Positions 39,501 through 50,803 of a DNA stretch of 64,000 bases are shown here, piece by piece. Origin of the DNA: Strigops habroptila. Its lineage: Eukaryota; Chordata; Aves; Psittaciformes; Psittacidae. Both the position numbers and the translations under genes were made by a program. Below the pieces are notes generated by a model that saw nothing but the letters and a program-made list of their open reading frames with translations, did not search any database and had not been told where the DNA came from. Location: positions 75,579,253 to 75,643,252 of the forward strand of contig NC_044302.2 of the NCBI RefSeq assembly GCF_004027225.2, written 5' to 3'. Position 1 is the first letter of the stretch; every line of letters starts with the position of its first letter.

Positions 39501-39912
39501 CCTGGGAGGGTCTCTTAAGCTCTGAATTTCAGTTCCCAGACACTCCGCCGTCATTTAGTGTTTCTCAAGTAACTCCCTCTCCCTGGAAACACAGTGGGGA
39601 ACGCCTGAGGTCTATTCTCTGTAACTTTGCTAACAATTAACATTTAAAGGTAATAGTATGATAAAGACAAGAGAATTTGATTAAATTATATAGAATTATG
39701 GTTGCCTTCAGGTGGAAGAGATTTCTTATCCTTTAGAGCTTATATGATAAGAGCAGTGAGTTGCTTCCGCCTTTTTAGTCTTCATAACAAAAAATGAACA
39801 GTTTTCACTTGATTCCACTGGGTGCACATTTAAGATTTTTAGCAATAAAAGTCAGACCTCGAATCTCACTGGCTTTGCATCAGGAACAAGGCCTGACCAG
39901 AGAACATGAGTT
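30567..39912. other. Long intergenic stretch, nothing firm recognised
   Basis: Unique AT-rich DNA. Contents are limited to a strongly AT-rich patch (34,550-34,640), a short GCT repeat (35,047-35,065), an A-run (36,228-36,244) and a 14-bp tandem duplication (39206-39233). No gene, RNA gene or clear transposon is seen. Confidence 0.5.
39206..39233. repeat. 14-bp tandem duplication
   Basis: ACCACTATTCAACA occurs twice head to tail with no mismatch, which suggests a recent slippage event. Confidence 0.9.
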
Positions 39913-40220
39913 TCATAGAATCATAGAATATTTTGGGTTGGAAGGGACCTTCAAAGGTCACCTAGATCAGTGAGCAGGGATATCTTGAACTAGTTCAGGT
40001 TGCCCAGAACCACATCCTTGTGGTTCTTGAACCAAGGCCTTGAATGCCTCCAGGAATAGTGCATCCAGCATCTCTCTGGGCAACCTCAGCCAGTATTTTA
40101 CCACCCTCATTGTAAAGAATTTCTTCCTCACATCCAGCCTGAATCTCCCCTCTGTTAGTTTAAAACCATCACCCCCTCAGTCCTATCACAACAGGCCTTG
40201 CTAAAAAGTGTCTCCCAAAG
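39913..40220 (-). mobile_element. CR1 LINE 3' fragment
   Basis: It begins TCATAGAATCATAGAATATT on plus (reverse-complement 3' tail) and continues with GGGTTGGAAGGGACCTTCAAA and the conserved CR1 blocks GGGCAACCT, AAGAATTTCTTCCTCACATC and TTAAAACCATCACCCC. It is 5'-truncated at about 310 bp. Confidence 0.95.
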
Positions 40221-43200
40221 AGAGTTTGCATAATGCTACATTTTTATAGCGTGCAGACACTCCTGTAGATTAAAAAAAGGTATGTGTTTTGGGAAGAAAT
40301 AGCAGATTAAGAGGTTTTCAAGTTTCTCAAGCCAATAAAGACCAATTTTTAACTACTTTAAATGTCAAATTCAATATGTCACCTGCAAGCTGGAGATTGT
40401 TGCATTGGAGGCAGAGAGATTACGGTTCCTGAACACCTCCACCAGGGCTTCCGAACAAAAGGCTCCCTGTTGGAAAGGCTGCAGAGAGATTGTGTATGGT
40501 CAGAGGAAAGTGGGATTGGATGTGCATTGGTCAGATACACCTAGCAACTCCTACAGCTCATTAATCCTTTTGTAGCTACTGCCTATATCACTGTGATGAT
40601 GTCTTTTTAATCCAAAGAGAAAAAAAGTGAACATCCAAGGCTTTTTTCATCATGCTTTTTGAATGGCACATATCTTGAAGAAGTAGCAATACACTTTTTG
40701 GTTTAAAATAATATTATTTTTAAATGATGGAAGACAAAAAAAAAACAATAGGTGAAATGTTGTGGCTACAATTCATGGAAGAGGGGAACAAAGATTAATC
40801 TGAATCTTGAATCTGCAAAAGATGTTCCCTAGAAAATTCTTCCTGTTTAGATCACATCATCAGAGGTGCTGCTGGTGTTCAACAGCACCTCTAGGCAGAT
40901 CACTAGTTGTCATGGCCATGAGAACAGAAAGAAATAAACGTAAGACTTTTACATCTAATTCTTCACACATATTGTGAACTCTCAGACTCGGCTGTCAAGA
41001 CCATGAAGTAGCTAGTCAGTTCCTATTTATTCAGAGAAGAAAAAGTCATGCCATTTCCCTCTCTGCCAATACAGTTCCTGGCAACCTGCTGGGAAGTATT
41101 TTATACTTTTTTTTTTTGAGGCACACACCACTGTTTAGGCAATGGAAATTCCAGGGAACACATACTATGTTTACGTATTTCATCCTGTATAGAAACTAAT
41201 ATATCATAGCTTGAGAAGAATGCTAAATAAATTCTAACAATTTCAATCTAAAACTATTAGAATTGTATTGTTTATATGCTCAGTATTAGGATTTTCCAAG
41301 CCGTCTTAGTTGCTTTCTGTCTATTGTATTGTTCAAGCACCCTTAGGAGCACGTAATTGCTGTTTGTCCAAAGAACAATCTGTTTGATGCCCTCAATAGA
41401 AAAATTAAACATTTTGGCCATCCCTCAACCCTATATATCACCCTGTAGTGCTCCACCATGAAATTGTTTCCTACTAGAATGGACTTCAATCCTGCAACTG
41501 ACTCGTGCTGACATCATGGTCTCTGAATAAACCCACTGAACTCAACAAGAGTACTCAGGCTGGGTTAAGTTAGGCACACGCAGACATGCTGGCAGGGTAA
41601 AGGTTGTATCTGAGATCACAGGGGGAAAGCTAATGCATTTTATAGCCAGCTTTTAACCAGAATAGCTCAACAAAAATAGGAAAAAATTATTTATCTGTTT
41701 TAGACATCAAAATTAATCCATTATTTGCTATCACAACTAAGTTAGAATTTACTCTTCTATTTCTTATTTAAATATTTTTGTTAAGGGGCTTGACTGTACA
41801 ACTGTCGAAACAGCCAGTTAGTTTACCTCTGAATTTATAAAGCCCATATCACAGTTTCTGTAGTTGGGGGTTTTTACTGTATTATTCCTCCTTTGAAATG
41901 GGTTAGGGCAGGAGAAAGAAACAGCTTGTTCTTCCAAGGACTAGAGTAGCTGCAGGAGGTGAGGAAAGGTGCCTCAGCTTATTTGCAGCTGTATAGAGTC
42001 AAGATCCAGGGCTGCATCCCCAGTTTCTGGGGCTGCAGTCAGCTCTGAGCCATCTGTCCACCAGGGCCAGCAGTTACAGCAAGGCCATTTCTCTCCATTG
42101 TCTGTCTGTGGTCCGGGGCAAGAAACATCAAGAGGCAGGTCAACACAACGCTGAACAAAGCAGCTGTTTGAGGTGCACATGTCCTATCCTTTCCTGAAAG
42201 CAAGACAGACCATAGATACCCACAGCCTTTTGATCAATAAAGTCATACTTTATTGCAACATTAGATAAAATAACGTTTAAATAGAAACACCCAAATGCAC
42301 TGCAAGATGTGAAGGAAGTGGAGATGCTTGGACACAAATACTGTGTTTTCTTGGGAGAAGGCTGTGAGACAGAAAAATACATATTTTTTCCTGCAGTCCA
42401 GCAAGTTTGAGCCTTGAAGAAACCCCACAAAATCTCCTCTGGGTCCCTGCGAAAATCTGTTCCTTCAGCATCTCAGAGGTTTTGCATTAGGTCTGCTCCA
42501 CCTGGAAAAAAATTCCCTTATTTCTCAAGTCTGCACTCAATCTGCAGTCACCACTTGTTCTGCCAATGCCTGCATCCCTGCTTCTCAGGCTGCACACCCA
42601 GAGCACCTCCCACAAGCAGCTTGTTTTTACCCGAGCAGGTCTCCTTCCATCCTGCAGTGACCTCAGAGTCACTATGATGCTGTGGCCAAGAGGACACAAG
42701 CAGGACAGGGGGTTCCTGGCCACTGCCAAGTCACATCTTGGAAAAAGTTCCACTTTTGTATTGAAAACCAAGGAAATCAAATGTCCATCACGAGGACATG
42801 GGTAAAAGAACAGCAGGTGAGGAAAGACAGACTTTCCTTCTCTGTGCCTAAAGAGGTGGTATTTTCATCTGGGTGTGAGACAGGGAGAAGGGAACTGTTT
42901 CTATAAACTCAAATCAAATTTGCTGAAGATGCGAAGTAATCCCAACATAATACAATACCCCTGGTAACAGGGAGGGTGTTTGGACTCCCACGAGCAGGGT
43001 GAGGTGGTCCCCACAAGAGCATCAGCACGTGCCCAACTGTTTCAGAACCCCATTGGCAGGATCAAAGATGAAAGGCATGTTTCAGCTAAACAGAAGTGGA
43101 CACACATCAGCGCTGATGCCTAACCCTTTTAAAGCGAACAAAACACTAGCTAACACAACACATTGGACCTTAGCTTATGACATGACTATTTTCAGGATTT

Positions 43201-46200
43201 TTGCAAAGTTAAACAGAAACAGCTAGATACAGGCCTGTGCCAAACAGAGTTGCAAACAGCTAATAGCCATGAGCCGTGTGAAAAAGGGGCTAAAGCTCTG
43301 CTATTCAGGTAGAGTGAGACAAAGGCAGATCCTCCAAAGGATTACCAGGCCACGGGATACAGCTCCTGGATCACATTCAACAGCAATATGTAAGCAAATG
43401 CCACCAAAAGCTTTTCACCACCCTCCTAATGTCTGCAAGATTCCCTGTTTCCCCATCTAACTGTGGGCTGGGATGAGGAGTTGACGCAGGATCAGGCTGA
43501 AAGTGCAAAGTCAAGAGTGAAGGAAAGTAAGGACTAACTTGGCACGGAAATGAAAACTGATGTGCAATCCTGTGTACCCGGGGACACTTCCACCAACCCA
43601 CTGACCTTCTCTCACCCAGCCACTTGCCAGACCCTGAGCCAGGCCACTCCAGACAGCCATTCGCCCTAGGAGAAAGTCTGCATTGCCCGAATCCCTCTAC
43701 AGCAATACCCAGGCTTTAAAACACTCTTTCCAGTATTTGTAAAACAAGATGTTTCTATTTTTGGAATGGAAAAGAAGGCCCATTGCTTCTAGAATACAAA
43801 GTCCAACCTGCATCCTTCTTTTGTTCTGTACCTTTCCATACTGGGAGGGGTGCTGAGGAGCAGGATAACTTTTTAAGTCTGTGTAAATACTCTGCTACCA
43901 GCAGCTCCCTAAACCTGCCTCCTTCCTATCAGCACTCTTCAGCTAAAGAGTAATCATCTGCCTGAAAGAACTATTGTCCCTCACTGCTATATAAAAACCC
44001 AGCTCACTTGTGTTTACTTGTGGCAAGTCCTCCCTTGTTCCGTTAGTCCTGGGAGACAACATCTCTGTAAATAGTTTAACCCCTTCTCAAGCCAATTAAC
44101 AACACGAATGCGATTACAAGTTTTCACAGCCAGTCTTGCAAAGCAGCCTGACATCCTGTTGACAGCACAGTGCATGCGGTGGCTGCAGGAGAACGTGCTG
44201 GGAGACCTGAGAAGTCTCTGCTGAGACTCCTGTTGCATTCTGCGACAGACAAATCCTGTCTCAAGGCTGGGACTAAATGTTTTTGCTCCCTGACGAACCT
44301 GTTGTTGGAATGAAATGTGATGAAGTATGCCGAAATCTCACAAGAATAGCTGCAGATCTGTAAAATCTGAGTTTGTATCTGTGACTCTGGCCTATGTAAA
44401 TATATAGTGGCAATTAAGTAACAGTCAACCATAAACCTTACATCTGAATCAGAGCTATGACCCACAAATTCTGCAGTGATTATGAAATATCTAATGAACT
44501 TCAGCTAACACATAAATGTGAAGTAATTTACTAAACGTCTGATAACATAAGAGTAGGATTAGGAAGGGTCCTGGCAGAAACTCCAGTGGCTTTGCCTCCT
44601 TCACAGCTCCCCATTGCTTCAGAGGTAAAGATTATGGTTTCTAGGGTAACTAGACACACACACGCACACAAGAAAATGGACACACTGTCTCGTTTGGTTT
44701 CCTGAGACTGTCAGAGCATTGTCGGGCCAGAAGCACAGCCTAAACCATGATTAGGAAAGAGATTTGTAATTTGTTTAACCACTCGTTTTAATTCACAGTC
44801 ATGGCTTACATACATTTTTAGTTTTAAGAGTAATTCTCATATTTAAATGTACGGTTTCTAACAAAAACAATGACACTTTTAAATTCACAGGCCATTATTA
44901 AAGACACACAGAGGACAGATGGTCCTGGTGTGTATGTGCATATGTTACCACTGAGGCAGTTTGTACTTGGCTCCATGCCACACCCACACATGAATGTAAA
45001 GATTTGAATGAACAGTTTTCCTGTGATATTTATGTTCCTGTAGGGTTTATGTGCATACACGTACAGAGATGATAGACCAGATTACCAGTTCAGATCACAG
45101 CCTTTCACATGGCAGAGGGGAGTAAATTATGTAGGTTTTACAGAGGTGCGAGGGCCGAAAGTGAGGTATGCTGGTAAAGCTGGGGACTAGTGATACTTTA
45201 AATCAAAGGAGACTTAACTTTGTCTCATTTGATATTTGCCAGCCAGGGGTATGGGCACATATTTGCGCTCCCACATGGACACTTGAGCTGTCACTTTGTG
45301 ACAGAAGTCCACTCCATTTTCTTCTTTTGAAACCAGAGAAGACGCCAAGTTGCCGCTGTAAAGCCCACAGGGCACGGTCACCTCCTGCCTTCTGGCACAC
45401 CAAATCCTCTTCACTTACTGACATATGAGCACTCCTGCTCTCTTTTCTCTGCACTTCCACAGTATCACATCATGGCTTCTGAAAAAGCAGCATGTTTTCA
45501 CCTCTTTGGGACCCACCTTTCCTACTTACCACAGTCTGGGTCACTCAGAGACAGCATTCCTTCCTTCACCTTTAACAGCATTTAGGTCACTAATGCTGGG
45601 CCTGACAACTTTCACCCAGTTATCCAGGACCTAAACGTGATGTTGCTTGGACGTTCCTGGCTGGGATGACCTATCAATGTATTAAACCGCTCTCAGGAAC
45701 ATTCCCAGGCTCTGGAAGGTGATCGTCAGTTGCGCTGAATGGTTTGAGCGGCCCCGGCATGATTGTGGCCCATGCAGACTCACTCTGCTCTGGACTGTTC
45801 CTGGGCAGGGTCCAGGAGCCAGTGTGCTCCAGCGGCCACCCCAAGCAGCTTGCATGCAGCCACCCTGCCTCAACAAGACAAGGGGCTGCTTGAGGAGCTC
45901 CTGGCTGCTTCCTGCCAGGGGGCTTCAGTGCCAGAGACCACTCCTAGGCATGTCCAATTTACTAGTACAGACAGAGCCTTTGAGAGTTTCCTAGGTCAGG
46001 GCTGATTGCCCACATATGCTGATGGAGCCATATTCCAAGCTAATGAGCCGATTCCCTTCTAACCATTCAAGGCATTTAGTATTCCTCCTTCCAATAATAG
46101 AGCCAATACCTTGCAGGTGTCTATTTCACAGGCTATCAGCTGTTTTAAATCTAAATGCAATTGTCTATTTTAAATTCTCACCATAAATATCAGACCTCCA

Positions 46201-47606
46201 GTATAAGTCTCCCGCATTCAGAGCCAAGCAGAGGAGTTTGAATCCATGGCCAGAAAAAAGCTCTCCAGTAAGTAACCTGATGTCCTAAAACAACACCAGT
46301 GATTCACTCTGCAGCAGTCTGTTCATGCTCAGTGCTGCTGTAGGCATCCTAGGCCCTGGTAAAATCCAGATAAAAACCAAACCAAACTAAAACCCCCACC
46401 CAGGTTACTGTCCAGCAAAGTGCTTGCAATGAGCACTCTAAGTGCTCCCCAGCCAAGACTGATTGCAAATGCCTCAAACACAGGCTATCTGAGCAATGCT
46501 GAGGCCTGAAAGTCACCTAGTACTGTGGACCTGAATCTTCTAGGCAAATAAACACCCAAAGAAACGTGTGACTTTCAGGAGGTAGCTGCAGGAATTTTAA
46601 TAGAGGTAGATCAGAAGATTTCAGAAAACTTAATTCTTGCAGAAAGCAGTACTTCCTGCTACTGCATTTCTCTCTCTCTGCTAAACAAGCACAATTTAAT
46701 TTCTAGGGCCATGAACCCAGGTGCGCAGTTAGTTACACAAGTTATGCTGTACAGGCTACTGATGGCAACTGACGCATCAGCATCCTTGATGCACTGAGCT
46801 GTCACCTGTGGACACCTCCTCTTATATCCTCCTTCAGAGCTGTATAGGCAAAGGGATGAGACAGTAGTTGGTAAAACAACCCAAGCAAGGAAGAAAGGCG
46901 CTGTTCCTTTGCTCCACAGCAGCGGATGCACACTTCAGGAAAATTCTCTTCTAGGCAGGAGAGCAGGTCAGTACTCGGCAGACCTGAGCAACTGAACCTC
47001 CAGGGTGTGTGCATGAACGCCCCTGCATGATGTTATTTTAGACATGGACAGTCATCAGCAACACCTTATGGCCACAGAGGTGCTAACCAACACAGAAAAT
47101 CAATAGCATTAAAAAACAAACAAACAAACAAAACCCACCACCACAAAACCCACCACCCTCTATATGAACAAACATGTAAGTAAGCTTAAAAGATCAAAGA
47201 GTTTGGCTATATGTGTGCATTATCTAGAACAACTGGCATGTTTTAGATACAGCCAGCATTATTTGCCTTGAGAATAATTAGAAACGACGTGAGATGCCTA
47301 ATTCCGCTTCCAAGTCGTATCAGGCACTAGCTAAACTATACTGCAAGCGCCAACAAACTTGCATTTCCTGTTCTTAAATGTTTTGAGGATCTGAACTTGG
47401 AGATAGCAATCATAGTAACAGCAGCAGAACTGAACAAAGGGAAGGGAAGTGCAACTGAAGCAGAAGCTTAAACCAAAGCAGTAAACTGCATGTTGTCAAT
47501 GTGCTTTTATTAAGAGGATATGAAAAGGATATTATAAGGGATTCAAAGCATTTGGGGCTGGGGAGGGAGGAGAGGAAGAGACAACACTTGAAATAAATGT
47601 TCCATG
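40221..47606. other. Intergenic downstream of ENC1, nothing firm recognised
   Basis: Mostly unique sequence. A GC-richer patch lies at about 45,710-46,000, a CAAA-type low-complexity tract at 47,110-47,160, and a perfect TATA-like TATATAAAA at 43,988-43,996 that could be a cryptic promoter. Overlapping open frames (up to 113 codons) have no domains. Confidence 0.5.
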
Positions 47607-47623
47607 GAGAGAAAATCTAATAA

Positions 47624-47629
47624 TTTATT
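47624..47629 (-). terminator. Polyadenylation signal AATAAA, likely distal ENC1 end
   Basis: The minus strand reads GGTCAATAAATTATTAG followed by TTTTCTCT and a GTGTTGTCT element about 40-50 nt downstream. This is the usual layout of hexamer, cleavage zone and U/GU-rich element. It lies after the U25 run and is the last plausible signal before unrelated intergenic sequence. Confidence 0.55.
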
Positions 47630-47653
47630 GACCTTCAGTTTCACATTGTGGAT

Positions 47654-47678
47654 AAAAAAAAAAAAAAAAAAAAAAAAA
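47654..47678. repeat. A25 homopolymer (U25 near the ENC1 transcript end)
   Basis: 25 consecutive A on plus, 25 nt from the predicted distal AATAAA of the minus-strand transcript. Confidence 0.95.
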
Positions 47679-48598
47679 GCAAGTTTTACAAAACCTTAAG
47701 ATGTAGTAGCAAACAAAAAGACACAACCTAGACAAGTTTACTTCTTCACTTGCACAGTTTTCTTTTAGTACATGAACCACATTTTCAATAGCGAGGAAAG
47801 GGAACATTATTCTGCTCTAATCACTCTTATTCAGACAGGTGTCAGATCCTGAGAAAAGGGGCTGCACAATTATACCAGAAGAGGAAGGCTGCCTTTTGTT
47901 ATATGTTTCTACAGCAACGAGCCTACAAAATAAGAGGAACCTTCCCGTCTTATGCCAGGGTTTTTGTGTGCACTCCACTGTGAACAGCATTTGCTTCAAA
48001 GTGTGGGGTGTTTTGCAAGACTGGAATGGTCAAGTAGCTAGCCAGGATTCCCAGATCAATTCAAAGAGCAAGAGCCTAGTGCATTCCCTGCAGAGCCAGA
48101 GGCCCACCCCGACTTCAGCTTCCTTCAGCCTACACACAGGAATTAATCAAGAACTTGAAAGCAGACCACAACTTTGGAAACAGCTGCAGAAAATTCATCC
48201 TGCTTTCGGAAGTTGCATGGCGCTACAAAACAGATTTCATAAGCTAAGTGGTTCAATGCAGGGCAGCTTCACGTCTGGACTCTAGAAGAAAAAACACATC
48301 TCAAGCCTATCTGCCCTTGTTTGAATAAGGGGGCCCCTGGGGATCTAGTTCTTTGCTTCCTTATACCTCGCACAGTCACTAGCACCTGGGGAGAAGACAT
48401 GCAAAGCACAGGAAGTCTGATTTTATGGCTCCCTTGCACTCCCAGGAATGATCCACAAGATGAAAAGCAACAGCAATTCAAGGCTGTTTGCTTCAATGGG
48501 GCAACCTGTGCAAGTGCAGGGATATAGAAAGGAGACCTACCCTATCTAAGATGTTTTTCTATTGCTTAAAAGCCGTCTAAGGGAAAGTAACCAACAGT

Positions 48599-48626
48599 GG
48601 GGCAGGGGAGGCATAGGGGAAGGGGG
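48599..48626 (+). other. G-quadruplex motif on the plus strand inside the ENC1 3'UTR exon
   Basis: Four G-runs of 4, 4, 4 and 5 separated by loops of 2, 7 and 2 nt. The RNA would be C-rich here; the G-rich strand is the DNA template. Confidence 0.75.
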
Positions 48627-49187
48627 AAGGAAAGGCTGTGGGTTTAAACACTTCTTTAATCTACCATTTCAAGAAATCAGTTTAACCAGAGGAACTATAA
48701 CTGTTCACATCTAGGTGGGCCTCGCCCTTTAAAAAACTGCTAATGCCTTTGCTAATTAATCAATGTTCTTTCAGTATTCACAGAACTCCAAATAATCTAT
48801 TTCTGAAATGTAAGAGTCTACTCCAAACAGCAAGTCAAATGTAAGGCAGCACAGAGAAACTTCCAGTGACCAGTGTAAACACTTTCAGATGACAAAGCTT
48901 TCACAAATACAGCTACATCACTGTCACACAAAGGCAAGCATCACCAATGTGACTATTTTTGTTTTGCATGCACGCATGCAGCTGTTTACTTACACTGCAG
49001 TACACACCGACCATGTAACAGGATGTGCCAGTTAAGCTGGGCTCCAGAAACACTTAGGAAAAAACACAATACAATACAAGCTTCATGACAGGATCAGGCA
49101 AAGAAAGCACCTGTGAAACATAAGCTTCTTAAATCCAGAAGAAAAAGAGTAGCTTCATCTCTGTCTCAAGATGAGACTGGTAAAATA

Positions 49188-49193
49188 TTTATT
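49188..49193 (-). terminator. Possible proximal polyadenylation signal AATAAA
   Basis: AATAAA on the minus strand within an AT-rich stretch of the predicted ENC1 3'UTR. If used it would give a 3'UTR of about 1.6 kb. No distinct GU-rich downstream element is obvious, so confidence is low. Confidence 0.25.
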
Positions 49194-49446
49194 TAAAAAT
49201 CAAAGTTTGGTTTCTCACAATTGTATCTGATGCTTTTGAGCAACCAAGTGTTTAAAGACACACCTGACTAAGGAAAACAAAAGGCAGCAGAGTTTGAGGG
49301 CTATTTTTAAAATTAAGAAGTTTAACATTCATTTTCTATCCCCATAAGAATTTTTCTAGAGCACTTGGGTCTTTCACACCTGGTTGCTCAGATGATCATC
49401 TGAAATCCAGATGCATGAGGCAAGCCAGTCAGTGCAAAATTGCTGC

Positions 49447-49469
49447 TCTCTTCTTTCCTTTTTTCTCTC

Positions 49470-49499
<30 letters not shown>
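49447..49499 (+). repeat. CT-rich tract followed by T26
   Basis: A polypyrimidine stretch ending in 26 T (49474-49499). In the minus-strand ENC1 transcript this is an internal A26, a likely false priming site for oligo-dT. Confidence 0.9.
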
Positions 49500-49501
<2 letters not shown>

Positions 49502-50803
49502 GACTTCATCACTAACCTATCTTGAGGTTTTTTTGTTTTTATTATTGAATCACCATATTCCACTCAGGTCAATCTGGCTATATTGTAGGTACCCCTCCTC
49601 CAACCCAATAAATAAATAAATAACTTTGGACAATGACTTCATCTGGGCTTGGCATCCAGAAGCTCTTCCACAGTATTTGTGTTGCAATCAAGAAGCTGCA
49701 CAAAGAGAGAGCTGCAAGAGATTTTGGCTATTTCCAGATTAGAAATTGAAAGGCATGACCAACAAATGAAATGTAGCAAGGACACCACCTACAAGTCACA
49801 CCACATGCAACCTGGGGAGCTGGTGGCCTGAGAAAGTGACCTCCATGGCTTCTTCCTCTAGTACATGTGTAATTTAAGATCCTGCCTTGTAATCCTTCCA
49901 TTTCTGACTGGGAAGCCACCCCTCCCTCCCACCTCCAACTGTTACCCAATAGTTTTCTTTCTTTGTGCAGCAGAGCAAGTCAGCGATCACAAAATGTGCA
50001 AAACATACAACAATTCACACAAGCCCCTGCAACATGAAGACAATTGCAGGCATTGTTTCAGCATGCAAGCACTGAACAATAAATAACTATATCTACAACA
50101 AGTAATGTAACAGGAATGGGACAGTTTGAACTACTTATAAATACAGGGAGGAAAAGGAACAAGGAGCATTTGGGGGATGTAGTTTTTCTTCTCCACTACT
50201 GCAAAAACATTTCACCACTGGGCTGCTCCTTATCAAGCAGAAGATCACTCACTGCACACAGGACAATGCAACACAGGATCTAAGAGATGCTGTAGGCGCT
50301 GCCCACAGACAAGCATGCTCTGGTTAGCAGAGTTCAGCAGCAATACCACTGTATCTTCATTCACAGTGGCATCTCGCTGTTTCAGACCTGGCCTGTTTCC
50401 CCTCCAGCTGGGGCTGGCACTTCAAATCACCACAAAGAGAGGTGACAACCATTTCAAATTTCACATACAAATAGTGGAGTCAATGGAAATCAAGTGCTGT
50501 GTGCTGCACAGCTCAGAGAAGTTGTGTCTCTTCTTTTTCTCCTTTGAAGGACTGATTAATATTGGCATTGATCCACAATTACCAGCACAAGGACCAGATC
50601 ATAGGTTTGTCCATTCATATTTAAGCCATGTGCTGAAGCACTGAAGACAGTTTTTTTCTCCCATTCCTTCATGTGTAGGTTAGATAATTTACAAGGTGCA
50701 GATGATTTTCTTCAAACGCAGGAGACGCTGAACGATCTTTCTTCATTAAAACCGTTTCTCCAGATCTGAGGTTCCAATTCTCTTCTCCAAATAGAGGAGT
50801 AAA

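Larger units (their letters stand above)
47607..50803 (-). other. ENC1: Predicted ENC1 terminal exon (3'UTR)
   Basis: The acceptor is strong: on the minus strand a long pyrimidine tract (TCTCTCTCCCCCTCCTCTTCCC) leads to GCTTTTAG, with AG at 50805-50804. The downstream boundary is placed at an AATAAA signal (plus-strand TTTATT 47624-47629) followed by a T/GT-rich stretch; the cleavage point near 47607 is approximate. The exon would be about 3.2 kb and non-coding. It would carry a U25 run just before the end (A-run 47654-47678 on plus), an internal A26 run (T-run 49474-49499 on plus), and a Pumilio-type UGUAGAUA at 50090-50097. An earlier AATAAA (TTTATT at 49188-49193 on plus) would give a shorter form. 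The resulting gene length of about 13.7 kb agrees with the roughly 14 kb I recall for human ENC1. Reading frames inside this exon show no protein family. Confidence 0.6.

Noticed and set aside
47839..48285. 148-codon plus-strand frame
   Set aside because: No domain is recognisable, and it lies antisense to the predicted ENC1 3'UTR.
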